Origin: Liolophura sinensis
Lineage: Eukaryota; Mollusca; Polyplacophora; Chitonida; Chitonidae
DNA length: 64,000 nucleotides
NCBI RefSeq assembly: GCF_032854445.1
Contig: NC_088304.1
Span: 742,001 to 806,000 of the forward strand
Direction of reading: 5' to 3'
Within the stretch, counting starts at the first letter, position 1; each line of letters opens with the position of its first letter. Below the pieces are notes generated by a model, which did no database searches, was not told the origin of the DNA, and saw nothing but the letters and a program-made list of their open reading frames with translations. This document shows positions 37,102-49,965 of this stretch, one piece after another. Both the position numbers and the translations under genes were made by a program.

Positions 37102-37725
37102 ATACTGAACTCTGAGCCTTACAATCTCAGCCAGATGCTGAACTCTGAGCCTTACAATCTCAGCCAGATGCTGAACTCTGAGCCTTACAATCTCAGCCAG
37201 ATGCTGAACTCTGAGCCTTACAATCTCAGCCAGATGCTGAACACTGAGCCTTACAATCTCAGCCAGATGCTGAACTCTGAGCCTTACAATCTCAGCCAGA
37301 TGCTGAACTCTGAGCCTTACAATCTCAGCCAGATGCTGAACTCTGAGCCTTACAATCTCAGCCAGATGCTGAACACTGAGCCTTACAATCTCAGCCAGAT
37401 GCTGAACTCTGAGCCTTACAATCTCAGCCAGATGCTGAACTCTGAGCCTTACAATCTCAGCCAGATGCTGAACTCTGAGCCTTACAATCTCAGCCAGATG
37501 CTGAACTCTGAGCCTTACAATCTCAGCCAGATGTTGAACACTGAGCCTTACAATCTCGGCCAGATGCTGAACACTGAGCCTTACAATCTCAGCCAGATGC
37601 TGAACACTGAGCCTTACAACCTCAGCCAGATGCTGAACTCTGAGCCTTACAATCTCAGCCAGATGCTGAACTCTGAGCCTTACAATCTCAGCCAGATGCT
37701 GAACACTGAACCTTACAAATTCAGT
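37102..37725. repeat. Tandem array, 33-bp unit, 19 copies
   Basis: The unit is ATGCTGAACTCTGAGCCTTA followed by CAATCTCAGCCAG; S/T variants come from AACTCT/AACACT. The unit is 11 codons long and lacks stops in one frame on each strand, so 212- and 213-codon ORFs (MLNSEPYNLSQ repeated on plus, RVQHLAEIVRL on minus) run its full length. There are no splice sites, flanking coding sequence or family match, so I call it non-coding. Confidence 0.93.
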
Positions 37726-39214
37726 CACAGCAAGCATGTAAATAGGCGTTTTTCAACAAGTTCAAGGTACTAAAGTGACACATGTGTGCTGGGCTGTACA
37801 TCACGATCTCTGTGTCACAGGCTTGGCTTTTCAAGGATACTCAGTCATGGCACCTAAATAGCCAGTTCCAAGGTACTTAAGTTGCCCGTGAGCGCTGGGC
37901 TTTACTTCACGATCAAGGCTTGTCTGAGGTACAAGCGTACATGTATGCTCAATCCAACACCTGGATCAGGGTTCGTATTGATCAAATGTCTTACGGCTCT
38001 TGTCAAAAATTCAAACACAGCTACAAATCAAATGCTTTTCTCTAGAAAATTAAAAATTAGTACACAGATTCTTTACTGCAGAACAATGCACTGACTACAA
38101 TTTGAGCTCTTTCCTGTTATGAGTTTGGCATTTGATGGACTTACAGTTTATGACCTACATGTAAGTCTTTAAGTTGCATGATATATATCTCCAGCAATAA
38201 ACCTGACTGCCACTTCCAGACAGTGAAATATTCTCGCATATGATGTAAAACACTTCAATAAAGTGATAAAGTGAGTTGCATAATCTTACAAACATAGCTT
38301 ACATGTATACGTTACCACATAACTCCTATAAACCTAAGAAATAGTAATTCTGCAGTGTATCCCTGGAGGCAATTATAAAGTCTGACACCCAACTGATACG
38401 TTGTCATCAATTAATACTTGTACATGTACTTCTTATTTAATTTAGATGTACTAAGATTAAACCAAATTGACGGCTGTTATCAATTTTAATCCTGCAGCAT
38501 CTGCTGATAAAATTTGTTAGAAAATGTCATTTCTGAGCAGTGTTAAAATAAATTTGTGAATCAATGCATGAAATTTCATGAAAGGCATTGCAAAGAAGTC
38601 TTAAGGTGAAAAAAATGTCTATGAAAAGTCGAAAAAACTCTTCCTGCTCAAATGATTATGAAATCGTCTGCTAGATAGATAAATGATAGTATAGCTAATA
38701 ATGCCACAGATATTCACTGAAGCGTGGCGGCCTTGCATGCTGCCTTGGAGCATGCTCTATCGTACATGGTTGAGTTAACAACTGATAAGTCAACAATGTA
38801 CATCTTATTTCACCTGTAATCTATATAATCAAGATGTCACCAGCTTCCTCAGGGCAGTTATATACAAATATTGCCACTGGTGAACATGTTTACAATTAGA
38901 TGACGTGTGATGATTTTCGATGATGCCCGCTATTTGTAATGCAATTAAATACAAACACTGCAAGATTAAAAATTGCATGTTGGTGGGAAGGGGGAGGGGG
39001 GGGGGGGCTGGGACAGATTGGCTCAAAAAGGAGAACATGAGCAAACTGTAAACCACAATATCTAGAGCTCTGATCAAATGATTTATTGATATTTTATGAA
39101 CCAGTCTTTCCAATATGTTATTTGATTTCATGCTTTATGATATAGTCTCATATAACTGAGTTATACATGTGGATCATATGTACATATGACACTGGTGTGG
39201 CAAATACTCATCAA
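37726..39214. other. Unique AT-rich sequence with G-rich run
   Basis: A poly-G tract lies at about 38990-39008. Otherwise no element or gene recognised. Confidence 0.55.
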
Positions 39215-40645
39215 AAACTTCCAGGTCTACAAACTTTCTATGCCAAGCCCCCCAGTGGGTTCTCCAGGCCAGGTACAAACTTTCTACACAAAGCCCACAG
39301 TGGGTTTCCCCAGGCCAGGTACAATAATCACCAAAAACTTCCAGGCCTACAAACTTTCTACACAAAGCCCCCAGTGGGTTACTCCAGACCAGGTACAAAC
39401 TTTCAACACAAAGCCCCCAGTGGGTTTCACCGGGCCAGTTACAAACCTTCTACACAAAGCTCTCAGTGAGTTTCTCCAGACCAGGTACAAAATTTCTTTT
39501 CAAAGCCCCCCAGTGGGTTTCCCCAGGCCAGGTACAATAATCACCAAAAACTTCCAGGCCTACAAACTTTCTACACAAAGCCCCCAGTGAGTTTCTCCTG
39601 GCCAGGTACAAACCTTCTACACAAAGCCCACAATGAGATTCTCCAGGCCAGGTACAATAATCACCAAAAACTTCCAGGCCTACAAACTATCTAAACAAAG
39701 CCCACGGTGGGTTTCACCGGGCCAGTTACAAACCTTCTACACAAAGCCCTCAGTGCATTTCCCCAGGCCAGGTACAAACTTTATACACAAAGCCCTCAGT
39801 GGATTTCCCCAGGCCAGGTACAAACTTTATACACAAAGCCCTCAGTGAGTTTCCCCAGGCCAGTTACAAACCTTCTACACAAAGCCCTCAGTGAGTTTCC
39901 GCTGGTCAGTTACAAACCTTCTACACAAAGCCCTCAGTGGATTTCCCCAGGCCAGTTACAAACCTTCTACACAAAGCCCTCAGTGGATTTCCCTAGGCCA
40001 GTTACAAACCTTCTACACAAAGCCCTCAGTGAGTTTCCCCAGGCCAGTTACAAACCTTCTACACAAAGCCCTCAGTGGGTTTCCCCAGGCCAGTTACAAA
40101 CCTTCTACACAAAGTCCTCAGTGGATTCCCCAGGCCAGTTACAAACCTTCTACACAAAGCCCTCAGTGAGTTTCCCCAGGCCAGTTACAAACCTTCTACA
40201 CAAAGCCCTCAGTGCATTTCCCCAGGCCAGTTATAAACCTTCTACACAAAGCCCTCAGTGAGTTTCCCCAGGCCAGTTACAAACCTTCTACACAAAGCCC
40301 TCAGTGAGTTTCCCCAGACCAGTTACAAACCTTCTACACAAAGCCCTCAGTGAGTTTCCCCAGGCCAGTTACAAACCTTCTACACAAAGCCCTCAGTGAG
40401 TTTCCCCAGGCCAGTTACAAACCCTCTACACAAAGCCCTCAGTGAGTTTCCCCAGGCCAGTTACAAACCTTCTACACAAAGTCCTCAGTGGATTCCCCAG
40501 GCCAGTTACAAACCTTCTACACAAAGCCCTCAGTGGATTTCCCTAGGCCAGTTACAAACCTTCTACACAAAGCCCTCAGTGAGTTTCCCCAGGCCAGTTA
40601 CAAACCCTCTACACAAAGCCCTCAGTGAGTTTCCCCAGGCCAGAT
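39215..40645. repeat. Tandem array, 46-bp unit, ~31 copies
   Basis: The unit is AGTGAGTTTCCCCAGGCCAG, TTACAAACCTTCTACACAAA, GCCCTC. The left third (39215-39700) is more diverged and includes inserted AATAATCACCAAAAACTTCC segments that recur; the right two thirds is regular. Confidence 0.95.
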
Positions 40646-41479
40646 CTCAGAGGTTTCCTCTCGCCATATTTGCTTGGCACAGTCGTATACTACTTGCAGT
40701 AAGTTACATATTCTTCAGCAAGGCATAAAAATGCAATCATTAAATAAAATAAACAAATTCCTGATGCTGACTGAACCTAGAGTTGAACATGCAAAAGTCA
40801 GTCATTAACTTGAACATAGAATGCGCTATGATCGAACAGAATCTTATCTTTAGATCTTATTGTCAATGTTAAGACTTTAATAACTAATGATCCATTCAGC
40901 AAAATGGCCATAGATGTAACATGAAGATTTCTCCTCAATTTGGATATCAATCACACAATTTGGATATCAATCACACAATTTGGATATCAATCACAGTTTT
41001 ATAACAAGATTGCATACAATAGGGACTTACACAGCCTGCGGTAGTACAGGGTTGAGTTGAAGACACAACTGGATTTATTCACCTATTATTACCTGCATAA
41101 TACTGACCTTACTAAGAGTTGAAAATCAAACGAACATGTTAATTGCCTTCAAATTCAAAAGTTTTCACCTTTATGATTATTACAATTAATCAGGCCTACC
41201 CTTGAACTGTGCACATTTAAAAAAATTAATTCTACACAGAGAAACACAAACAATGCATTTCTCCCTTATGTGGCATTTTTAAACTATTCATAAACCCCTG
41301 AAAACGGTGAGTTGAACACACACACGAGACAAACTACGTGTATATACTTACATAAACCTTCAGCAGTAAAATGTTCTTGACAGTGAAAAGTCTGTACGCA
41401 TAGATGACACATTGTATATGTCTTTATAGTCCCTTACATCCTCGTACCACGCTCCTTATATAAAAGAGCTTTTACACCC
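40646..41479. other. Unique AT-rich sequence
   Basis: Includes three tandem copies of a 20-bp unit, ACAATTTGGATATCAATCAC, at about 40935-40995. Nothing else recognised. Confidence 0.55.
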
Positions 41480-41935
41480 TCTGACATGTACAATGTACTG
41501 ACAGCTAACACAGCTTTTTACACACTCTGACATGTACAATGTACCTACAGCTAACACAGCCTTTTACACACTCTGACATGTACATGTACAATGTACCGAC
41601 AGCTAACACAGCCTTTTACACACTCTGACATGTACAATGTACTGACAGCTAACACAGCCTTTTACACACTCTGACATGTACATGTACCGACACCTAACAC
41701 AGCCTTTTACACACTCTGACATATACAATGTACCGACAGCTAACACAGCCTTTTACACACTCTGACCAGTGCAATGCACCGACAGCTAACACAGCCTTTT
41801 ACACACTCTGCCATGTACAATGTACCGACAGCAAACACAGCCTTTTACACACTCTGCCATGTATAATGTACCGACAGCTAACACAGCCTTTTACACACTC
41901 TGCCATGTACAATGTACAGACAGCTAACATAGCCA
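41480..41935. repeat. Tandem array, 46-bp unit, ~10 copies
   Basis: The unit is AGCTAACACAGCCTTTTACA, CACTCTGACATGTACAATGT, ACCGAC, with small length variants (duplicated ACATGT). Confidence 0.95.
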
Positions 41936-42193
41936 GCGCAAGCATAATAAAAACATTCTCCGTGCATGTATGTCCATATATGGGATAAACACAAAAACAA
42001 TGCCTACATTTAGTCCACATACATGCACATATACCAGTACGTATTTATTTGAAGAATGGCCAAAACAAAGTCTGTCAGGATTTTTTTCGGTATAAGAATC
42101 TACACGGATTTTCACTTAACTAATCCAGGCCTATCAAACACGTGCTACAGCTCCTGTAATATACAGTGCTGCTTTAAGCAACCTACCTCTTAC

Positions 42194-42257
42194 ATCCACG
42201 CTCACGCATAAATTCTGCTGCCCGTCTAAAAATATCTTCAAAGGAATTTTTCGTGAA
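42194..42257 (-). CDS. Tentative coding exon, possibly Myb/SANT-like DNA-binding domain
   Basis: The minus-strand 64-nt segment is bounded by a good acceptor (CCAGCTTTCAG) and a good donor (GGAT followed by GTAAGA). In the open frame it reads FTKNSFEDIFRRAAEFMRER and then G, phase 1 at the end. The pattern NSFEDIFRRAAEFMRERG resembles the middle helix of Myb/SANT-like domains of the kind in which a helix ending in RERG is followed by an RT..QC recognition helix; the donor falls just before that point. I could not find neighbouring exons on either side, so this may be an isolated remnant, an exon of a gene with large introns, or chance. Confidence 0.3.
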
Positions 42258-44452
42258 CTGAAAGCTGGAATTTTAAACTAAATGGTTAAACTGCTGCGAA
42301 CTTTTAGTACAGAGTCCTGATCAGAAGAAAAAAATTTGCCAGATTTAGCTGCTGATGGTGCACTAAGTGGATCTACGCATGGATCCCTCTCGCCACTGTG
42401 ATTCTGAAGACGACTGCACCACGGTCTGTAGGAGATTGACAGCTACATACAACAGTGGTCTATTTCAGCCTGTCTGCTGCACGCATGTACCCACACACAC
42501 GCAGGCACCCACACACGACAAGTCTGTAGCCGGGGGACACCTATCACAGGCTTCTATACCACAGATGTGTTATCTATACACCCTACAAACCATCACCAGG
42601 TGCCTACAATTGAACACTACTGGGCTAAACTTGCTCTGCTAAATGGCAAACACATGTTTCACTAAATTTGCATACATGTACATGGAGGAGAAAAAAAATG
42701 CCCTCCTTTTCATTGTTAAAAAACAAAAACAAAATGGACAACAAAGAGACTTTAATTCCCTATTTCCCACACTCTGGCATATCATGACCTTCTGATAAAA
42801 GGATAGCTTAAAATCTACAGGCAGTATTTGCACTATATACATGTAAGACAGCTTGAATAAATCCACAGTTTTTAACGAGGGTTCAATTTACATTTGCTTA
42901 AAACAATACTTACTAATAGGACATACTAAAACAAACCAAATTAAACTTAAATTTTGAAAAATCAAATTTCAAATGTGGGTTAATACTACACTTAACAGCG
43001 ATGGTTTCAGGATTTGATTTTGGCTCCGAAGCAAAAGCAACAAAAAATACAACCCATTTTATTACAGGTTACAGCCATTTTCATTCTGATCTGATAGTAC
43101 CTCAATATTTAAAATCACTTTTTAATTTGGAATTCTTATGAATACATGGGATGCACTATGTTAAGGCAACATAAACCAGGCATGCACAGATATATATATA
43201 CAGAGACAAACAAGGTTCAGGTGACGTACGCAGAAACTGCAGCATTTTCAGTTTACAGAGATAACTCCTGATCGATTCATCGAAACTGATAAGATGGCGG
43301 CCCTTTCAATTTTCTCACAACGTGTGCGATACTGCTTACTTTAAACTGCTATATCACAATTATGTAACATCACAAAGATGAGAGGTTACGCTTTTTGAAC
43401 TTGATGTGGGGTAATGTATCAATGCCTATATACATTTAGTCTGGGGTTGTCTTTTGTTTTATCAACAACAGCTGATCTCATCAAGGAATTAAACTATGAA
43501 ACAAATAACAACAATATACATGAATGTTCCATGAAACTATCCCAGAGATGAAATCTATCTAGCTAGCTTGCACTGTGAATGGCAGATTGACTGGTCTGAA
43601 GAAGACTGGTTGATCGAGACAGTTGTCCAACTGATATCTTCTCTTTAGTACATGCATATATAACAATCTGAAAGATATAATGACGAATTCATCAATGCAT
43701 TAAATTTAAACGAAAAAAAAATGACACATACAGCTAATAAGGTCATTAATCCTTGAACTCTTTTTTTTACCCACTTCTTTTAACAGCTCAACTAATATTG
43801 ACATTGATGATATTGTCAGTGGCCCTTTACATTAATATGGTAATTACAACTGACTATAAACGGCTAATTAAGACAATGTAACAGTACATGCCTACTCAAC
43901 AGTCCCTTAATAGTTCAATCATAATCGTAATAAACATACACAAATTTTAATACTGATAAAGTCAGAATTTAAAATATTAAAACCTCAAAGAGTTAGTTTT
44001 ACGTCTTTCATAAAGTATTTTCTCCAGAGCATGATAATTAATACGGTCTTTAATTCTGTCATATTGTAACTTTTTGTTGACTTTGTCGAAAAAATACAAA
44101 CATTCTCTGACAAGCAAATATCATGTTTTATTCTATTTCAACAAGGAAAACATACATGTGCATTTCAGCACCATGTTTTAGCGGCTACATCCCTAGTTCA
44201 CACTTACATGTACACGTAGTAAAATCTTACCATGTCTGACTGACAAAGGTCCCTGTTTTACTGCACACACCTGGATGCGGGTGTTAATTTTTGATACTTT
44301 TGATGCAAACACCTTAATTTTGGCCAGAAACACATTAATCAAACTTTCTAACGTGGATGAATCAGTAAGAATAAATTTTTAAAATGTTAAACTTTAGCAG
44401 AAATACACTATCATGTGTCATATGGTCATACTATATCTTTTTAACAGCTACT
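42258..44452. other. Unique AT-rich sequence
   Basis: No repeats or recognisable gene. At 43291-43304 AAGATGGCGGCC matches the YY1-type motif often found at metazoan start codons, but the frame closes after 16 codons with no clear donor. Confidence 0.5.
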
Positions 44453-46840
44453 TCCCACATAATATTTGGCAGACACAGCACGATGTGTGTAACTTTCAAC
44501 TGCCCACATAATGTTTGGTAGACACAGCATGATGTGTGTAACTTTCAACTGCCCACATAATGTTTGGTAGACACAGCACAATGTGTGTAACTTTCAACTG
44601 CCCACATAATGTTTGGTAGACACAGCATGATGTGTGTAACTTTCAACTGCCCACATAATGTTTGGTAGACACAGCACAATGTGTGTAACTTTCAACTGCC
44701 CACATAATGTTTGGTAGACACAGCATGATGTGTGTAACTTTCAACTGCTCACAAAATGTTTGGTAGACACAGCATAATGTGTATTACTTTCAACTGCCCA
44801 CATGATGTTTGGTAGACACAGCATAATGTGTGTAACTTTCAACTGCCCACATGATGTTTGGTAGACACAGCATGATGTGTGTAACTTTCAACTGCCCTCA
44901 TAATGTTTGGCAGACACAGCACGATGTGTGTGACTTTCAACTGCCCACATGATGTTTGGTAGACACAGCATGATGTGTGTAACTTTTAACTGCCCACATA
45001 ATGTTTGGCAGACATAGCATGATGTGTGTGACTTTCAACTGCCCACATAATGTTTGGCAGACATAGCATGATGTGTGTAACTTTCAACTGCTCACATGAT
45101 GTTTGGTAGACACAGCATAATGTGTGTAACTTTCAACTGCTCACATGATGTTTGGTAGACACAGCACAATGTGTGTAACTTTCAACTGCCCTCATAATGT
45201 TTGGTAGACACAACATAATGTGTGTAACTTTCAACTGCCCACATGATGTTTGGTAGACACAGCATGATGTGTGTAACTTTCAACTGCCCAAATAATGTTT
45301 GGCAGACACAGCACGATGTGTGTGACTTTCAACTGCCCACATAATGTTTGGTAGGTACAGCACGATGTGTGTGAATTTCAACTGCTCACATAATGTTTGG
45401 CAGACACAGCACGATATGTGTAACTTTCAACTGCCCACATAATGTTTGGTAGACACAGCACGATGTGTGTAACTTTCAACTGCCCTCATGATGTCTGGAA
45501 GACACAGCACGATGTGTGTGACTTTCAATTGCCCACATGATGTTTGGAAGACACAGCACGATGTGTGTGAATTTCAACTGCTCACATAATGTTTGGCAGA
45601 CACAGCATGATGTGTGTAACTTTCAACTGCCCACATAATGTTTGGCAGACACAGCATGATGTGTGTGACTTTCAACTGCCCACATAATGTTTGGCAGACA
45701 CAGCATGATGTGTGTAACTTTCAACTGCCCACATAATGTTTGGCAGACACAGCATGATGTGTTTAACTTTCAACTGCTCACATGATGTTTGGTAGACACA
45801 GCACAATGTGTGTAACTTTCAACTGCCCACATAATGTTTGGTAGACACAGCATGATGTGTGTAACTTTCAACTGCCCACATAATGTTTGGTAGACACAGC
45901 ATGATGTGTGTAACTTTCAACTGCCCACATAATGTTTGGTAGACACAGCATGATGTGTGTAACTTTCAACTGCCCACATAATGTTTGGTAGACACAGCAT
46001 GATGTGTGTAACTTTCAACTGCCCACATAATGTTTGGCAGACACAGCATGATGTGTGTAACTTTCAACTGACCCACATAATGTTTGGTAGACACAGCATG
46101 ATGTGTGTAACTTTCAACTGCCCACATAATGTTTGGCAGACACAGCATGATGTGTGTAACTTTCAACTGCCCACATAATGTTTGGCAAACACAGCATGAT
46201 GTGTGTAACTTTCAACTGCCCACATGATGTTTGGTAGACACAGCACGATGTGTGTAACTTTCAACTGCCCACATAATGTTTGGCAGACACAGCATGATGT
46301 GTGTAATTTTCAACTGCCCTCATAATGTTTGGCAGACACAACATAATGTGTGTAACTTTCAACTGCCCACATAATGTTTGGCAGACACAGCATGATGTGT
46401 GTAACTTTCAACTGCCCACATAATGTTTGGTAGACACAGCACAATGTGTGTAACTTTCAACTGCCCACATAATGTTTGGCAGACACAGCATGATGTGTGT
46501 AACTTTCAACTTCCCACATAATGTTTGGTAGACACAGCATGATGTGTGTAACTTTCAACTGCCCACATAATGTTTGGCAGACACAGCATGATGTGTGTAA
46601 CTTTCAACTGCCCACATAATGTTTGGCGGCACAGCACGATGTGTGTAACTTTCAACTGCCCACATAATGTTTGGTAGACACAGCATGATGCGTGTAACTT
46701 TCAACTGCCCACATGATGTTTGGTAGACACAGCATGATGTGTGTAACTTTCAACTGCCCACAAGATGTTTGATAGACACAGCACGATGTGTGTAACTTTC
46801 AACTGCCCACATAATGTTTGGCAGACACAGCACGATGTGT
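44453..46840. repeat. Tandem array, 49-bp unit, ~49 copies
   Basis: The unit is CCCACATAATGTTTGGTAGA, CACAGCATGATGTGTGTAAC, TTTCAACTG. Variants (GGTAG/GGCAG, CATGATG/CACGATG/CACAATG, CATAATG/CATGATG) are interleaved. It is the second-longest array in the window after the 32-bp one. Confidence 0.97.
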
Positions 46841-47259
46841 CAGGTCATGATGTACAGGTATTAACTTGCTGTTAAATACACTGTAGTTCATCTAAAGTTT
46901 TCCTAGTGACATGTTTTGCTTGATTCTGATTGATTCCTCCACTGTATAAGGCATATAAGGAGTTCATCGTGAAGCTGGACTCATTTTGTATCAGAAAAAG
47001 TGTTGTCCTCATCATGAGCCTTTATGTGCTCATGAAAAGTGCACTTTTACACATCAAACTTCAGGTGAAATGCAGAATATATGCTGAGGAATTTTTTTGG
47101 AACTTAATACAGTGATATGAAATACTCCAGGTTTTGCTCACACAAAAAGCTCTGAAACTGACCTATAAATGACAAAGAAAGCAAATAGTGTATCAGGTTT
47201 CTGCTCCTTTTGTAGCTGACCTGATCAATAGTCCTTCTGGTAGAGCTGCATGTGTATAG
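46841..47259. other. Unique sequence
   Basis: AT-rich single-copy DNA; ORFs at 46930 and 47104 resemble no known family. Confidence 0.5.
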
Positions 47260-47527
47260 AGTGAGTGAATGCTTGGGGTTTAACAACGTACTCAACAATT
47301 TTTCAGACCTATGACGACAAAGGAATCCATGAAGTGCATATAATGTGCCTCGTTGTTGCAGGAAGGATTTGCACCGCTCTTTTATCTAGTGCTGCTTCAC
47401 TGAGACGACTTACCGAAGGCAAGTAAAACTCCCCCCACCCCCCACCCCAGCCATTGTACCGATACGGGTCAACCAGTCATTGCACTATCCCTTTCATGCT
47501 GAATGCCAAGCAAGGAAGTTACAACTT
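47260..47527 (-). mobile_element. SINE-2, head truncated
   Basis: GAGTGAGTGAATGCTTGGGG, TTTAACAACGTACTCAACAA, ACTTACCGAAGGCAAG, GATACGGGTCAACCAGTCAT and AAGCAAGGAAGTTACAACTT follow the SINE-2 order. A C-rich tract (CCCCCCACCCCCCACCCC) is inserted in the body. The sequence stops before the tRNA-like part and passes into SINE-1 sequence. Confidence 0.88.
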
Positions 47528-47529
47528 AT

Positions 47530-47740
47530 TTATTCGATTAGTGTTCAATTTATTTATTTGATTGGTGTTTTATGCCATACTCAATAATATTTGACTTATA
47601 CAATGATCACCAGCACTAAGGTGGGAGGAAACCAGCAGAGCCCAGTGGAAACCCACGACCATCCGCAGGTTGCTGGAAGGCCTTCCCGCGTACAACTGGA
47701 GAGAAAGCCAGCATGAGCTGGACTTGGACTCACAGCAACC
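47530..47740 (-). mobile_element. SINE-1, older copy
   Basis: (TTTA)n, GATTGGTGTTTTATGCCATA, CCAGCACTAAGGTGGGAGG, CACGACCATCCGCAGGTTGC and the B-box region (TGGACTTGGACTCACAGC) are present. The final tRNA A-box part is missing. A second, shorter tail-like piece (ATTTATTCGATTAGTGTT) precedes it at 47528-47545. Confidence 0.85.
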
Positions 47741-47893
47741 AGATTGGTGTTAAAAGCTGTACTCAAGAATATTTCTCTTATTTTAATTGGAGCTCAGGGG
47801 AAGCCCACAATCATCCCCAGGTTGCCCGAGACTTTCCCAATTAAGACTGTAGTCAGTAAGAACTGGACTTGAACTCACACCAAACGCTCTGAG
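47741..47893 (-). mobile_element. SINE-1, second diverged copy in tandem
   Basis: ATTGGTGTTAAAAGCTGTAC, TCAAGAATATTTCTCTTA, GGGGAAGCCCACAATCATCC and GGACTTGAACTCACACC show SINE-1 order with the ACGGCGGCCAGC block deleted. It directly follows the previous copy in the same orientation. Confidence 0.75.
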
Positions 47894-48593
47894 ATACATG
47901 GATGTCCTTTAAAACTGTTCAGTCTTGTGCAAAAATGGACAATTTGATTAAAATCGCCAATCCTACATTTCTCAGATAATAAGATTCAAGTACATGTATA
48001 TCTAACAATGTACATGTATATATGAAAACATTAACCTAAAAAATTTGTAAGGTCTTATTTTGTACTTATATACCTATCCTTAAGGACATCAGTAATCCCA
48101 TCATTTATTACTAAGTAAATTATGAGAAACCCAAATATTCATTTATATAAATGATTTTTCTTCATATCATTAAGAGATATCATAATTACAATTTTCAGCA
48201 AATTTGTGAACATGTATGTACATAACCCTAAATGATACCCACAGGCTTAACAACTAAACAAAACTTCAAAAAACAGATGCATGTCAATTTCTTGGACTGG
48301 AACGTGTAATTACAAAAACTCTAATAGGAGCTTAATGTCTTCATCAATTCCTTGTGATGGGATAGGACATGTCATTTGGGTCTTCATGCTAGACCAACCC
48401 TAACACACCCTGGAGCAAGAACATTTGACAATCTCAAGTCAAAAACATCCTTCACTTCCTCAAACCTGAATGATCATTTGATTTCAACTTTTTATGTATG
48501 AAATGCATAAATGACAACCAGGAATTAAAACTCTAACTCTTTCATCTACTTGATGTTTTTTAAAAAAAAAACTTGTTTGAGAAATAAATCCTT
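47894..48593. other. Unique AT-rich sequence
   Basis: No exon, array or mobile element recognised. Confidence 0.5.
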
Positions 48594-48975
48594 CCAACAA
48601 TTTAAGTGAGTGAGTGAGTGCTTGGGGTTTAACGTTGTACTCAACAATTTTTTCAGTCATATGACGATGAAGGAATCAGTAGGGTGCATGTACGTGTAAT
48701 GTGCCTCCTTGTTGCAGGACGGATTTCCACCGCTCTTTTATTTAGTGCTGCTTCACTGAGACGACTTACCGAAGGCAAGTGAGCTGCCCTGCCCGAGCCA
48801 TTATACTGATACGGGTCAACCAGTCGTTGCACTATCCCCCTCATGCTGAACGCCAAGCGAGGAAGTTACAACTTCCTCTTTTTAAAGTCCTAGGTGTGAC
48901 TCTATCAAGGATTGATCCTGGATCTACCAGTCGTGAAGCGGACGCTCTACCAACTGTGCTATCCAACATTTTAAG
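48594..48975 (-). mobile_element. SINE-2, full-length, with target duplication
   Basis: Element 48607-48962. On the minus strand it starts with a tRNA-like head: A-box TAGCACAGTTGG (48961-48950), B-box GGATCAATCC (48918-48909). Then the shared body follows, and a (CACT)n tail. CCAACAATTTAAG (48594-48606) and CCAACATTTTAAG (48963-48975) flank it as a 13-bp target duplication with one mismatch. It has no coding capacity and would rely on a LINE enzyme for movement. Confidence 0.93.
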
Positions 48976-49124
48976 ACTTATTATATCTGAAGAAATGTAT
49001 GTGTGAATGTTGTGAATAATGTAAGTACATATCTACAACATAGGACGTTTGATGTTTCACACATTTGTTGATGTGAACTAGAAAGTAATGTAAACTAGAA
49101 ATTGCCCTTTATTGTACAAAACCT

Positions 49125-49965
49125 TTCTATTACATAACCTTTCTAATACATAACCTGTACGGTCCATAACCTTTCTGATATATAACCTTTCTGATACATA
49201 ACCTTTCTGGAACATAACCTGTATGGTACTAACCTTTCTGATACATATCCTCTATGGTACATAACCTGTATGGTACCTTTATGGTACATAACCTTTCTGG
49301 AACATAACCTTTCTGATACATAACCTTTCTAGTACATAACCTTTGTGATACATAAACTTTCTGGTGCATAACCTGTCTGGTACATAACCTTTCTAATACA
49401 TAACCTGTACGGTCCATAACCTTTCTTATATATAACCTTTCTGGTACATAACTTTTCTGGTACATAACATGTATGGTACTAAACTCTCTGATACATAACC
49501 TGTATGGTACCTTTATGGTACATAACCTTTCTGATACATAACTTTCTGGTACATAACCTTTGTGATACATAACCTGTATGGTACATAACCTTTCTGGTAC
49601 ATAACCTTTATGGTACATAACCTCTATGGTACATAACCTTTATGGTACATAACCTTTATGGTACATAACCTGTATGGTACATAACCTTTATGGTACATAA
49701 CCTTTCTGGTACATAACCTGTATGGTCCATAACCTTTCTGATATATAACCTTTCTGATACATAACCTTTCTGGTACATAACCTGTAGGGTAGATAACCTG
49801 TATGGTACCTTTATGGTACATAACCTCTCTAATACATAACCTTTCTGGTACATAACCTTTGTGATACATAACCTGTATGGTACATAACCTTTATGATACA
49901 TAACCTGTATGGTACATAACCTTACTGATACATAACCTGTATGGTACATAACCTTTATGATATAA
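49125..49965. repeat. Tandem array, 16-bp unit, ~52 copies
   Basis: Units such as CCTTTCTGATACATAA, CCTGTATGGTACATAA and CCTTTATGGTACATAA. A truncated TGGTACCTTTATGG junction recurs at about 49270, 49505 and 49802, which points to duplication of multi-unit blocks. Length-16 units give 48-bp coding periods and hence spurious minus-strand ORFs. Confidence 0.95.
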
